Assembly (NCBI RefSeq): GCF_004366715.1
Contig: NZ_SOQZ01000005.1
Span: 62,001 to 126,000 of the forward strand
Length of the DNA stretch: 64,000 bases
Direction of reading: 5' to 3'
Origin: Meridianimaribacter flavus
GTDB taxonomy: Bacteria; Bacteroidota; Bacteroidia; Flavobacteriales; Flavobacteriaceae
Positions 37,017 through 46,326 of the stretch are shown in pieces. The notes under the pieces are model-generated. The model had not been told where the DNA came from, did not search any database, and saw only the letters and a program-made list of their open reading frames with translations. The position numbers were made by a program, and so were the translations under genes. Every line of letters starts with the position of its first letter. Within the stretch, counting starts at the first letter, position 1.

Positions 37017-38269
37017 TTTACAGTAAGTATTTCGTTAATATTTGTGGTGTATCTTGGAGATAATCGTTCTTGACGCATTTTCCAGGTGCGTTTTAAATCT
37101 TGATTACCTATTTTTATTTTGTAGGTTTCATATTTTTGGTTTAATACATCAATAGAGTGCATTAATGAAGAATGTTTTGGGTTTTCATGAATAAATAAAT
37201 CTAGTTGATGATTGTCAGTTGGTACCAAGCCAGTAACAATAACACCAGCGCGCTTGTACTTAATTCCAGATTTATAAATTTCAGAAACTGCTTTTACAGC
37301 ACATTGGCTAATAGTTAACGAGGAATCAGTTGGGTAGGGTAATGCAACCATTCTGCTCGCTTTATGTTGTGGTAGTTCTTTTTTATGTCTGTCGCTACTC
37401 AGTAATACTATTATTGCATGACAACGCGATTTTTGTTTTCGGAGTTTTTCAGCACAACTAGTAGCAAATGTAGAAATACGCTCTTTTATGTTTTCTAGGT
37501 CTGAATAGGTGTATTCAAAACTTCGGGTTGTAGCAATAGAGCGTTTAGGTTCTCTGTATTCTAAAGGTATTTTAGAGATGCCTTCTAAATCTTTTTTTAA
37601 TCGCCATTCAGTAATTGAAAAATTAGATTTAACCCATTCATCTGAAAGTTGAGTGAAATCAAAAGCGGTATGACATTGCTTTGCTTTTAATCGTTTTTGT
37701 AGCCTGTAACCTATTCCCCAAACATCTTCAATCTTTAGCCATTTTAAGGCTTTAATGCGTTTTTCTTCAGAGTCAATAACATAAACGCCTTTGGTTTGCT
37801 TAGGAAATTTTCGTGCTATTTTATTGGCTACTTTAGAAAGTGCTTTTGTAGGTGCAATACCAACACAGGTAGGAATTCCTGTCCATTTTAATATGCGTAG
37901 CCTAATGTCATTTCCGTAGGAATTAAAGTCATAGTTTTTAAACCCTTTAAATTGTAAAAAGGCTTCGTCTATACTATATACTTCTACATCTGGAGTAAAT
38001 TGTTCTAATATCTTCATAACACGACTACTCATGTCGCCATACAATGGATAGTTTGAAGAAAACACATGAATATTGTTTGCTTTAAAAAATGCATCATATT
38101 TAAACGCAGGAGCTCCCATGGGTAAACCCAATGCTTTGGCTTCATCACTACGCGATATTACACAGCCATCATTGTTTGATAATATTGCAACAGGCTTATG
38201 ATTTAATTGAGGTTGGAATACGCGTTCGCAAGAGGCATAAAAATTATTACAATCTACAAGTGCAAACAT
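37007..38269 (-). CDS. umuC: Y-family DNA polymerase UmuC
   Basis: A 420-residue error-prone DNA polymerase. Catalytic carboxylates are Asp6 (LVDCNNFYASCERVF) and Asp101-Glu102 (YSIDEAF), and NNDGCVISRSDEAK is typical of UmuC. The helix-hairpin-helix thumb (LKIEDVWGIGYRL) and little-finger domain follow. C-terminal tail is as in UmuC rather than DinB. It lies upstream of, and overlaps, umuD. No LexA-type operator was recognised in the 120 bases before it. Confidence 0.94.
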   Translation of the reverse strand: MFALVDCNNFYASCERVFQPQLNHKPVAILSNNDGCVISRSDEAKALGLPMGAPAFKYDAFFKANNIHVFSSNYPLYGDMSSRVMKILEQFTPDVEVYSIDEAFLQFKGFKNYDFNSYGNDIRLRILKWTGIPTCVGIAPTKALSKVANKIARKFPKQTKGVYVIDSEEKRIKALKWLKIEDVWGIGYRLQKRLKAKQCHTAFDFTQLSDEWVKSNFSITEWRLKKDLEGISKIPLEYREPKRSIATTRSFEYTYSDLENIKERISTFATSCAEKLRKQKSRCHAIIVLLSSDRHKKELPQHKASRMVALPYPTDSSLTISQCAVKAVSEIYKSGIKYKRAGVIVTGLVPTDNHQLDLFIHENPKHSSLMHSIDVLNQKYETYKIKIGNQDLKRTWKMRQERLSPRYTTNINEILTVKCH

Positions 38270-38359
38270 GTGTATAAAATTAATGCAAATGGCTTTATAA
38301 TTATAATTTTTTGTGGGTCAGTTATGTTAAAATTTGTTTTGCAGATACGTTATTAATTG

Positions 38360-38367
38360 TAACTTTG
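38360..38367 (+). promoter_or_regulatory. Promoter of the HupE-like gene
   Basis: TAACTTTG (38360-38367) is a good -7 box, preceded 18 bases earlier by TTG (38339-38341) as a -33 element. The leader is about 20 bases. Confidence 0.6.
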
Positions 38368-38390
38368 AATTAACCCAAATGCAATAAACG

Positions 38391-38981
38391 ATGCTTGACG
38401 ATTTTCTGTCCAACTTACAACATGGAATTTACCATATCCTAAACGTAAATGCCTACGAACACATTGTTTTTTTAATTGTGTTAGCAGTACCTTATTTGTT
38501 TAAGGACTGGAAACGTATATTACTTTTAATAACAGTTTTTACTTTAGGTCATACCGTTTCTTTGCTGTTAGCTACTTACAATGTAATTAGCGTTAACAGT
38601 AGTTTAGTTGGTTTTTTAATACCACTTATAATACTTGTTGTAGCACTTTATAATGTATTTACAGCAGGTAAAAAAGCGCATAACGAAAAGGTTGGTATAC
38701 TATTTTTGTCAACGTTATTTTTTGGTTTAATACATGGCTTAGGTTATGTAGGCACTTTTGAGTCTCTTATAAAAGCATCAGATAATAAATTACTTTCGGC
38801 ATTAGAGATTTCGTTAGGTATAGAAGTAGGGCAAATTATAGTTGCTTTTATTGTTGTGTTTTTAGGATTCTTATGTCAAACCATTTTTAGGTTTTCTAAA
38901 CGCGACTGGGTTATGGTTGTTTCTGCTATAGTTGTTGGGTTACTTATACCAATGCTTATTCGAAGTAATATATTTTCGTAG
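38391..38981 (+). CDS. HupE/UreJ family membrane protein
   Basis: 196 residues with about six membrane helices. The family signature appears as HGIYHIL (11-17), a His-rich first helix boundary, TLGHTVSLL and FGLIHGLGYV (His-rich second half), which may bind nickel or another metal. HupE/UreJ proteins are thought to be nickel or cobalt permeases; no hydrogenase or urease genes are nearby, so the substrate here is open. Confidence 0.85.
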   Translation: MLDDFLSNLQHGIYHILNVNAYEHIVFLIVLAVPYLFKDWKRILLLITVFTLGHTVSLLLATYNVISVNSSLVGFLIPLIILVVALYNVFTAGKKAHNEKVGILFLSTLFFGLIHGLGYVGTFESLIKASDNKLLSALEISLGIEVGQIIVAFIVVFLGFLCQTIFRFSKRDWVMVVSAIVVGLLIPMLIRSNIFS

Positions 38982-39091
38982 AAATTATATTTTTTTTGAT
39001 AAAATTTTAACGCATAATTATTATAAATTAAACTGCGAAGCACTTATATTCGTTAAATGTTTGATTTTAAACGCACAATTCAAATTAATTA

Positions 39092-39523
39092 ATGCCAAAA
39101 GAAAAACAATTAAGATACGATAAAGCTTATCTTAGAATAGCAAAAGAATGGGGAAAACTGTCACATTGCAAGCGTAAACAAGTAGGCGCTTTAATAGTAA
39201 AGGACAGAATGATAATTTCTGATGGTTATAATGGTACACCAACTGGTTTTGAAAATTACTGTGAGGATGATGAAGGCTACACAAAATGGTATGTATTACA
39301 TGCCGAAGCTAATGCTATTTTAAAAGTAGCAGCATCAACACAGTCTTGCAAAGGAGCAACACTTTACATTACGTTGTCACCATGCAAAGAGTGTAGTAAA
39401 CTTATTCATCAAGCAGGTATTGTTAGAGTAGTGTATAGTGCTGCATATAAAGATGATTCAGGTTTAAAGTTTTTAGAAAAAGCAGGAATTGAATTACAAT
39501 TAATAGAAGATGTAAAGGCATAA
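39092..39523 (+). CDS. dCMP deaminase family protein
   Basis: 143 residues of the zinc-dependent cytidine/deoxycytidylate deaminase fold: HAEANAIL (zinc His and catalytic Glu) and PCKECSKLI (two zinc Cys). Likely converts dCMP to dUMP for thymidylate synthesis. It ends with TAATG overlapping the start of the S41 protease gene by one base, which indicates translational coupling. Confidence 0.9.
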   Translation: MPKEKQLRYDKAYLRIAKEWGKLSHCKRKQVGALIVKDRMIISDGYNGTPTGFENYCEDDEGYTKWYVLHAEANAILKVAASTQSCKGATLYITLSPCKECSKLIHQAGIVRVVYSAAYKDDSGLKFLEKAGIELQLIEDVKA

Positions 39524-41121
39524 TGTCATTTCAAAAAAAATACATACCACTTATTATAGGTGTTGCTGTTGCAGCAGGTGTTTTTATTGGAGGTAAATTA
39601 AACTTTACAGATACTTCAGATAGATTATTTACATCAAACAGTAAAAAAGACAAACTCAATAGGTTGATAGATTATATTGATTATGAGTATGTTGACGAGG
39701 TAAATACCGATAGTATTGTTGATGTAACTGTAAATGGGATTTTAGACAATCTCGATCCACATTCTACTTATATTCCAAAAAGCGAATTACAACGTGTTAC
39801 CGAAAACATGAAAGGTGATTTTATTGGCATAGGTGTGAGTTTTTATACTTATAAAGACACTGTTACAGTAATAAGACCAACCGAAGGAGGTCCGAGTGAG
39901 AAAGCAGGAATAAAAGGTGGTGACCGAATTATTATGGCTGATGGCGATTCTATTTTTGGAAGAGAATGGAGTAATGAAGCTATTATTGAAAAACTTAAAG
40001 GCGAGAAAAACACTAAAGTTCATTTAAAAGTTTTAAGAAAAGGAGAGGACGAACTTCTAGATTTTACTGTAAAACGAACCGATATTCCTATTAAAAGTGT
40101 TGATGCTGCTTATATGCTTACCAACAAATTGGGTTATATAAAAATCAATCGTTTTGCAGAGTCCACTTACAAAGAATTTAAAAAAGCATTAGATAAACTA
40201 CAAAATCAAGGAGCAACCCAATTGGCATTAGATTTAAGAGATAATCCAGGAGGTTTTCTTGGAGTTGCTGAACAAATTATAGATGAGTTTTTAGAAGACG
40301 ATAAACTGATTTTATTTACTAAAAACAAATCGGGAAAAATTGAGAAAAGCTACGCTACGCGAAGAGGCGATTTTGAAGAAGGCGAAGTCTATATTCTTAT
40401 TAATGAAAACTCAGCCTCAGCAAGCGAGATAGTTGCAGGTGCTTTACAAGATAATGACAAAGGAACCATTGTTGGTCGTCGTTCTTATGGAAAAGGACTG
40501 GTACAACGCGAAATGGCTTTAGGAGATGGTAGTGCTGTGCGCTTAACGGTTTCAAGGTATTATACACCTACAGGTCGTTCAATACAGCGACCATATCATA
40601 ATGGTAGTAGTGACGATTACTATAACGATTATTACAAGCGTTTAAGTAGTGGAGAGTTGAGTGAACAAGAAAATATAAAGGTTGCTGATTCTTTAAAATT
40701 TACAACACCTAACGGAAAAGTGGTATATGGTGGAGGTGGCATTATTCCTGATATTTTTGTGCCACTAGATACTAGTATTCAAAACGAAACTTTAAACTAC
40801 ATAAGACGTAGAGGTTACATAAGTAATTTTGTGTTTGAAGAATTAGATAGAGATCGAAGTGTCTATGAAAAAGTCACTAGAGACGATTTTATAAAGAATT
40901 TTGAAGTAAGTGATGACATTGTTATAAAGTTTCAGGATTATCTAAACCTAAAAGAGCGTACTAAAATCACATTTGTGGCGTATCATGATGCTATGAAGCA
41001 ACTGATAAAAGCAGACTTAGCAGACCAATTATATGGTGGTAATGCTAGTGAGCAAATTATAAATGAAAAAGACGAAATGATTTTAGAAGTGATTAAGCTT
41101 AGTGAAGATGAAAACTTCTAA
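39523..41121 (+). CDS. S41 carboxyl-terminal processing protease
   Basis: 532 residues. N-terminal membrane anchor (about 5-24), a PDZ domain (about 90-165; GIGVSFYTYKDTVTVI, GGPSEKAGIKGGDRI) and the S41 protease core with the catalytic Ser in NENSASASEIVAGAL and Lys in RRSYGKGLVQ. The C-terminal 130 residues are an extension found in Bacteroidota members. It acts in the periplasm on protein C-termini. The last 4 bases overlap the convergent FAD oxidoreductase gene. Confidence 0.93.
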   Translation: MSFQKKYIPLIIGVAVAAGVFIGGKLNFTDTSDRLFTSNSKKDKLNRLIDYIDYEYVDEVNTDSIVDVTVNGILDNLDPHSTYIPKSELQRVTENMKGDFIGIGVSFYTYKDTVTVIRPTEGGPSEKAGIKGGDRIIMADGDSIFGREWSNEAIIEKLKGEKNTKVHLKVLRKGEDELLDFTVKRTDIPIKSVDAAYMLTNKLGYIKINRFAESTYKEFKKALDKLQNQGATQLALDLRDNPGGFLGVAEQIIDEFLEDDKLILFTKNKSGKIEKSYATRRGDFEEGEVYILINENSASASEIVAGALQDNDKGTIVGRRSYGKGLVQREMALGDGSAVRLTVSRYYTPTGRSIQRPYHNGSSDDYYNDYYKRLSSGELSEQENIKVADSLKFTTPNGKVVYGGGGIIPDIFVPLDTSIQNETLNYIRRRGYISNFVFEELDRDRSVYEKVTRDDFIKNFEVSDDIVIKFQDYLNLKERTKITFVAYHDAMKQLIKADLADQLYGGNASEQIINEKDEMILEVIKLSEDENF

Positions 41122-41720
41122 ACCTTATCATGTACATGGCTTTGTTTACCATTATTCCATAACGTAAGAATATCAGTCGCTACTTGTGCGCCACTACCTG
41201 ATGCTATGGCGAATTGACTTCTCCAACCAGCTAATGTGCCAGCAACATACAAACCTTCTTCTACTAAATGATCATCGTTTTTAAGCCAAATACGGTCTTT
41301 TTCTATAGCAGCTCTTGGGTGAGGTTCTACATAGCTTTCCAATCCTTTAATAGATAAAAGATTGGTGTAGCCAACAGCTACAACCACAGTTTTGGATTGG
41401 TAACTACCTTTATTGGTAGTAACAGTAAAATAGTTGTCAGTTTTAGAAATCTCTAAAACTTTTTCGTTGTCTATCTGTTCAACATGAGGATAACGAGATG
41501 CTAAATGCATTTTACCATTTTCTAGAATAGCTTCTCCTGTAGTGCCTTCGGCTAAACCAAGTACATTATAAAATAAAGCGTTTTGTAAATGAGACGCTTT
41601 TTGATGCACAATAATACCTATTTTTTTGTCTTCAGCGTAGGGCTTTAATTTAGCAGAACCTAACACTAATGCACAAGACATACCTGCTGCTCCACCTCCA
41701 ATAATTAAAGTGTCAAACAT
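41118..41720 (-). CDS. short FAD/NAD(P)-binding oxidoreductase
   Basis: 200 residues. An N-terminal Rossmann motif GGGAAGMSCAL (8-18) and a C-terminal FAD motif GLYVAGTLAGWRSQFAIASG resemble thioredoxin reductase, but the protein lacks the NADPH-binding domain and the CxxC active site, being about 100 residues shorter. It may be a flavoprotein of the half-reductase type. Starts at the base after the downstream end of the small membrane gene and probably shares its transcript. Confidence 0.78.
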   Translation of the reverse strand: MFDTLIIGGGAAGMSCALVLGSAKLKPYAEDKKIGIIVHQKASHLQNALFYNVLGLAEGTTGEAILENGKMHLASRYPHVEQIDNEKVLEISKTDNYFTVTTNKGSYQSKTVVVAVGYTNLLSIKGLESYVEPHPRAAIEKDRIWLKNDDHLVEEGLYVAGTLAGWRSQFAIASGSGAQVATDILTLWNNGKQSHVHDKV

Positions 41721-41923
41721 TATTTATTCTCTTTAGTTTTTTTCTCAATTAATTTTGAGGTTCTCAATATTTGTAACAAAACAATTGCGCAAAGTGAGGT
41801 TAAAATAGTGATAAGAGCAATAACACTTTGTCCTTCAAAAGGAGCATTAACATCTACTTGAGTGATATTAAAAATTATTAATGCAATAGCAATAACAGTT
41901 ACTATTATGGTGAAAATTTTCAT
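41720..41923 (-). CDS. small two-helix membrane protein
   Basis: 67 residues with two membrane helices (about 2-19 and 32-52) and a basic tail ending IEKKTKENK. Its stop overlaps the first base of the next start (41720), so it is translationally coupled with the FAD oxidoreductase. Between MarC (12 bases upstream) and the oxidoreductase. Family not recognised. Confidence 0.6.
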   Translation of the reverse strand: MKIFTIIVTVIAIALIIFNITQVDVNAPFEGQSVIALITILTSLCAIVLLQILRTSKLIEKKTKENK

Positions 41924-41935
41924 TTAATATAAGTT

Positions 41936-42523
41936 TTAAACAACTTCAAACAGCGCTTTAATGTTGTGAGCAAAGAGTTTTACAGCGATTGCTAATAATA
42001 TAACACCAAACACCTTACGGATAATATTAATTCCGTTTTGGCCAATTAAACGCTCAATTTTAGAAGAGGTTTTTAATACTATAAATATAATAATTACATT
42101 TAGTACTACAGCAATTATAATATTTTCAATTCTATATTCAGCACGTAAAGAAAGCAGTGTGGTTAAACTTCCTGGTCCTGCAATTAGCGGAAACGCCAAA
42201 GGGAACACCGAAGCTGTCATAGCAGTGTTTTCATCTTCTTTGTATAAAGTGATACCCAAAATCATTTCTAAGGCAATAAAAAATAAAATAAAGGCACCAG
42301 CTACTGCAAATGAGTTAACACCAACGCCAATTAATGATAGAATTGTTTTTCCTAAAAACAAAAACATAATCATTATAATACCAGCAATTATTGAAGCCTT
42401 TTCACTTTGAATATGACCTACTTTTTTACGTAAGTCGATAATGATAGGAATATTACCAATAATATCTATTACAGCAAATAATACCATAAAAGCCGTAAAT
42501 ATTTCTTTAACATCGAATTGCAT
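41936..42523 (-). CDS. MarC family inner-membrane protein
   Basis: 195 residues with six membrane helices. The family pattern includes FAVIDIIGNIPIIIDLRKKV near the N-terminus and FPLAFPLIAGPGSLTTLLSL at mid-protein. Once linked to antibiotic resistance, the family has no confirmed function. It is the first gene of a minus-strand unit with the small membrane protein and the oxidoreductase. Confidence 0.9.
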   Translation of the reverse strand: MQFDVKEIFTAFMVLFAVIDIIGNIPIIIDLRKKVGHIQSEKASIIAGIIMIMFLFLGKTILSLIGVGVNSFAVAGAFILFFIALEMILGITLYKEDENTAMTASVFPLAFPLIAGPGSLTTLLSLRAEYRIENIIIAVVLNVIIIFIVLKTSSKIERLIGQNGINIIRKVFGVILLAIAVKLFAHNIKALFEVV

Positions 42524-42626
42524 CAGAATAGGGTTTTAAATTTTTTGCAAATTTCGGTAATTATAAATGAAATATGCTATTAAATAACAGTAAAGTTTAT
42601 TTGCTTTTTTTATGCTGAATATAACC

Positions 42627-42634
42627 TATATTTG
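42627..42634 (+). promoter_or_regulatory. -7 box directly before the DUF3109 gene
   Basis: TATATTTG ends 4 bases before the ATG at 42639; a TTG 23 bases upstream (42601-42603) could be the -33 element. This would place the transcription start at or beside the start codon. Confidence 0.5.
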
Positions 42635-42638
42635 CTGC

Positions 42639-43208
42639 ATGTTTCAGTTAGGAAAAACCATAGTTTCAGAAGATATTATAGAAAATGACTTTGTTTGTAA
42701 CCTTTCGGCATGCAAAGGTGCATGTTGTATTGATGGTGATGCAGGAGCTCCATTGGAGGAAGATGAGACAAAAATTTTAGAAGATATTTATCCTAAAGTA
42801 AAGCCTTTTTTAAGAAAAGAAGGGATTGCGTCAATAGAAGAACAAGGTACTTTTATTACCACAGAAGATGGTGAGTTTGAAACGCCTTTAATTGATGGCG
42901 CTGATTGTGCTTATGTTATTTTTGATAAAAAAGGAACTGCACTTTGTGCTATTGAAGAAGCTTACAACCAAGGAGAAATCAACTGGAAAAAACCAGTGTC
43001 TTGTCATTTATATCCTATTAGAGTTAAAGACTACAGCGAGTTTTCAGCAGTTAATTATAATAGATGGCACATTTGTGATGATGCGTGCACGTTGGGAAAA
43101 GAACTTCAGGTTCCTATTTATAAATTCGTAAAAGAAGCACTAATACGAAAGTTTGGAGAAGATTGGTATATGGAGCTCGAAAAAGTAGCTCAAAAACAAA
43201 ACAGATAA
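42639..43208 (+). CDS. DUF3109 cysteine-rich protein
   Basis: 189 residues from the ATG at 42639 (MFQLGKTIVSEDI), chosen over an upstream ATG because the promoter box lies between the two. The DUF3109 pattern of conserved cysteines is present: NLSACKGACCIDGDAG (about 21-36), ADCAY, ALCAIE, VSCHLYPIRV and ICDDACTLG. The cysteine spacing resembles the YkgJ zinc or iron-sulfur binding domain. Function unknown. Confidence 0.85.
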   Translation: MFQLGKTIVSEDIIENDFVCNLSACKGACCIDGDAGAPLEEDETKILEDIYPKVKPFLRKEGIASIEEQGTFITTEDGEFETPLIDGADCAYVIFDKKGTALCAIEEAYNQGEINWKKPVSCHLYPIRVKDYSEFSAVNYNRWHICDDACTLGKELQVPIYKFVKEALIRKFGEDWYMELEKVAQKQNR

Positions 43209-43210
43209 CT

Positions 43211-45199
43211 TTAAGCAGTTCTTAAAGCTTGAGTTTGTATAGGGATATCAATAATTACTTTTGTACCAACAGGTTTTTGTTGGTTGTCATAAAGATCATC
43301 AATCTTTAATTTGTACTGACTGGTATATCCTTTTGAAAAGTTTGATAATCGTGCTTTTGTTATAGCAATACCTACCGATTTCCGTTTTAATAGTTTACTC
43401 TTATTAATTTTTTCAGATTCTTTTCTACCTATTCCATTATCAGAAATAGTAACAGTAACATAATCATTAGAAGATTTTGTAACATGAAGGTCAATTTTTT
43501 TATTGTCCTTTTTGGTGGATAACCCATGCCAAAGTGCATTTTCTAAAAAAGGTTGAAAAATCATTGAAGGCACTTTTACACTTGCGGTATTTATCGTGTC
43601 GTCAATATGAATTTTAAAATTGATTTCGTTAGAAAAACGAATGTTTTCAATATTCATGTAAAGCCTCATAGTGTCCAACTCGTCTTCTAAAGAAATTTCC
43701 TTTTCAGTTGAAGCAATGAGTATTTTTCTAATAAGCTTTGAGAATTTGTTTAGGTAGTAAACAGCGTTTTCTTTTTCGTTGTTTATAATATAGAGCTTTA
43801 TTGAGTTTAGGGAATTAAAGATAAAATGAGGGTTCATTTGACTCCTTAACATGTCTTGCTCTAAGGTTAAAATTTGTTTTTCTTGCTCTAGTTGTCGTTG
43901 TCTGTTAAGTGTAATTATAACTCCAGCAACAAGTATTAGGCCTACTAGTGTGTACCAAAATATTTTTTTGTTTTTCTCAAGCTTGGATTTTACCATTTCA
44001 TTTTCGCTAGCAAGCGCACGAATTTGATTATTTTTTATTTCGTTTTCATACTGAACAATAATATCATTAACATACTGTAGGTTTCTTTCGTTTGAGATGG
44101 TTTCTTCAAGCTCTATAGAGGTTTTGTAATGCTGCATAGCAGTTTTATAGTCTCCTTTTTTGGTGTATAAATCAGATAAATGTTCATTGGCTTCAACTAC
44201 TGCAGATTTTAATCCGTAAGTTTCTCCAACTTTTAATGCTTTTTTTAAGTTGTCTTCAGCTTCAGTGTCTAAATTTAACTCTATTTGAGCCCAACCTAAG
44301 TTGGTGTAAGACGAAGCAATATAAAATTGGTCTCCAACCTGAAGTGCTTTTTCCAGAGCATCTTCAAGTATGGTTTTAGCATCGTTATATTTACCTTGTT
44401 TGATGTAGATTTTCCCTATACTATTAAAGCAAATTACGCGTCCTATTTCGGAGTCTATTTCGTTATTATACTGTAATGAAGTTTGGTAATCTTTTAAAGC
44501 GTCTTCTAAGTTGCCCTTGGCTTCTTTAGCATAGCCAATGTTTTGGTAGTTAATGGCTAGTCCTAACTTATTATTAGCTTCGGTTTCAAAAACTAGAGAT
44601 TTACTAAACTGAGCAATTGCCAAGTCGTATTGCTTTAACGCTAAATAAATATTACCCATACTATTTTGCGATACAGCAATACTGTGTTTCATTTCTTGTG
44701 TTGGGTTTTTGAATGAGTTTGCAATATCCAACGCTTTTTTATGATAATCTAAAGCGGGTTTTACTAAGTCCATCCTACGATACACAACACCTAGCATGTT
44801 TAGATTAATAACTTCTAGCTCTTGATTTTTTGCTTCTACAGCAATTTCTTTTGATTTTAAATGAGTTTCTATTGCTTTATCATATAGCGAGACATTTCGG
44901 TATATAGTTCCTAGTGCATTTAGTCCATAGCTTTCACCTTCAAGATATTCAAGTTTTTTAGACTTAGAGACTAGCTCTTTCATATTAATGCTGTCGTACT
45001 TGGTTCTATAAAATATAGAGTCTAAAACAGTGTAAGAGTTAGGTTTTGTGTCTAAAACATTTTCAAGTAAGACTTTAAAGTCTGTGCTTTTATTGTTTTG
45101 GGCGCTTATACTTAAAATACCTATGCAATTAACGCATAGTAACAAGAAAATGACTAGAGCTTTTTTACTGTAAGTTGTATTTGCCAATAAATTGTGCAT
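43211..45199 (-). CDS. TPR sensor histidine kinase, LytS/YehU type
   Basis: 662 residues. N-terminal signal or membrane segment (about 13-33), about seven TPR units (about 70-390) facing the periplasm, one membrane helix (about 415-433), then a His_kinase domain with the phospho-acceptor His in MNPHFIFNSLNSIKLYI (about 467-483) and an HATPase domain (SDNGIGRKESEKIN near 590-603). It pairs with the LytTR response regulator upstream: the two genes are 1 base apart. Confidence 0.92.
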   Translation of the reverse strand: MHNLLANTTYSKKALVIFLLLCVNCIGILSISAQNNKSTDFKVLLENVLDTKPNSYTVLDSIFYRTKYDSINMKELVSKSKKLEYLEGESYGLNALGTIYRNVSLYDKAIETHLKSKEIAVEAKNQELEVINLNMLGVVYRRMDLVKPALDYHKKALDIANSFKNPTQEMKHSIAVSQNSMGNIYLALKQYDLAIAQFSKSLVFETEANNKLGLAINYQNIGYAKEAKGNLEDALKDYQTSLQYNNEIDSEIGRVICFNSIGKIYIKQGKYNDAKTILEDALEKALQVGDQFYIASSYTNLGWAQIELNLDTEAEDNLKKALKVGETYGLKSAVVEANEHLSDLYTKKGDYKTAMQHYKTSIELEETISNERNLQYVNDIIVQYENEIKNNQIRALASENEMVKSKLEKNKKIFWYTLVGLILVAGVIITLNRQRQLEQEKQILTLEQDMLRSQMNPHFIFNSLNSIKLYIINNEKENAVYYLNKFSKLIRKILIASTEKEISLEDELDTMRLYMNIENIRFSNEINFKIHIDDTINTASVKVPSMIFQPFLENALWHGLSTKKDNKKIDLHVTKSSNDYVTVTISDNGIGRKESEKINKSKLLKRKSVGIAITKARLSNFSKGYTSQYKLKIDDLYDNQQKPVGTKVIIDIPIQTQALRTA

Positions 45200-45200
45200 G

Positions 45201-45935
45201 CTATAATTTTTCTAAAAAATCAGATTTACGTTGTCTGGCTACAGGTATTTTGTGGTTAGATTGCATAACAACATAGCCTTCATTTTTTATAAATTCTTTT
45301 ATCTTATTAAGGTTAATAATAAAAGAGTTGTGTATTCTAAAAAAGTAATGTTCTGGTAAAATTTCGTTGACTTCTTTTAATTTTTTTGTAGCTACAATTT
45401 TTTGTCCATCGGCTAAAAAGATAGTGCTATAATTTCCATCAGATTCAACAAATAAAATATCATCAAGAGTAACGAATATGAGTTTTCCATCGGTATTAAT
45501 GGTAATCTTTTTTTGGTCAAATTTAGCATTAAAGTTTATGAGAGCCTTTTCAATTTTTGATGAATTTAAAAGTCTGGAATTAAACTTTTTGATTTTTTTT
45601 ATTGTGTCTTGAAGATCATCAGAGTCTATAGGTTTTAAAAGATAGTCTATAGCTTCATGTTTTAAAGCTTTAATGGCATATTCATTATATGCTGTAGTGA
45701 TTACAACAGCAAAATCCTTGTGTTGTAACTTGTCTAAAAATTGAAACCCATCCATTGCTGGCATTTGAATGTCTAAAAACAAACAATCAGGAGTATTGTA
45801 TTCTAAGTATTCTAGGGCAACTTCAGGGTCAGAGAACGTTTTTGTAATTTCTATCTCATTACTAAAATTAGTTAATTCCCAAGATAAACTTTGAATAGCT
45901 TTTGGCTCATCGTCAACTATTACAGCTTTTATCAT
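45201..45935 (-). CDS. LytTR family response regulator
   Basis: 244 residues. Receiver domain (about 1-120; VDDEPKAIQSL, phospho-acceptor Asp in CLFLDIQMPAMDG, Lys in YLLKPID) followed by a LytTR DNA-binding domain (about 145-240; DILFVESDGNYSTIFLADGQ, FFRIHNSFIINLNKI). It is the partner of the adjacent TPR histidine kinase. Target genes are unknown. A -7 box lies 5 bases before the ATG. Confidence 0.94.
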   Translation of the reverse strand: MIKAVIVDDEPKAIQSLSWELTNFSNEIEITKTFSDPEVALEYLEYNTPDCLFLDIQMPAMDGFQFLDKLQHKDFAVVITTAYNEYAIKALKHEAIDYLLKPIDSDDLQDTIKKIKKFNSRLLNSSKIEKALINFNAKFDQKKITINTDGKLIFVTLDDILFVESDGNYSTIFLADGQKIVATKKLKEVNEILPEHYFFRIHNSFIINLNKIKEFIKNEGYVVMQSNHKIPVARQRKSDFLEKL

Positions 45936-45940
45936 AATAT

Positions 45941-45948
45941 CAAATATA
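45941..45948 (-). promoter_or_regulatory. -7 box directly before the LytTR regulator
   Basis: The minus strand reads TATATTTG then ATATT then ATG. The 5-base spacing puts the transcription start at about the start codon. A -33 TTG is not well placed (15-base gap). Confidence 0.45.
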
Positions 45949-46171
45949 ACAATATATTATCTGCAACTTTAAATATATGTGTGGTTTGACAGTGTTTTTG
46001 TGTAATATGTTAAATATTAACGTTAAATAATGCGTTTTTGACAAAATAAATCAAATTCCTACTTACCAACTATACAATTTTCATAACCATTTATACAAAC
46101 CTAATTTACAAACCAATTTTATTTATAGATATTTGATGTAACAAATTTTATAGAAACCTAACCATAATATA

Positions 46172-46252
46172 AAGTGATCGTGGGGATTCACTTATCTGAT
46201 TAAATGCTATTAATCAACAAATAAAAGTCAGGTTTATTCCTGACTTTTATAT
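46172..46252 (+). ncRNA. Candidate small structured RNA
   Basis: Three consecutive hairpins: AAGTGA/TCACTT (46172-46193), GATTAA/TTAATC (46198-46215) and the terminator AAAAGTCAGG/CCTGACTTTT (46223-46248). No ORF of useful length covers them, and no gene on either strand ends here, so the terminator most simply ends a short RNA. No exact -7 box was found upstream. Confidence 0.35.
46221..46252. terminator. Terminator without an annotated gene
   Basis: A 10-bp stem, AAAAGTCAGG with CCTGACTTTT, around a 6-base loop, with A/T flanks on both sides. Confidence 0.75.
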
Positions 46253-46326
46253 TTTCCACAGGGTTTAAGGTGACTATCCTTTTAATTTAAATAAAAAGTT
46301 TTAGTTAGTTTAGTTAATTATTGGGG

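Noticed and set aside
38932-39123. 63-codon ORF between the HupE-like gene and the dCMP deaminase
   Set aside because: It overlaps both genes in another frame and its sequence looks like translated AT-rich spacer.
45990-46040. LytTR operator or Pho-like array before the two-component pair
   Set aside because: GTTA words occur here but not in 11-bp register, and no paired direct repeats typical of LytTR sites could be defined.
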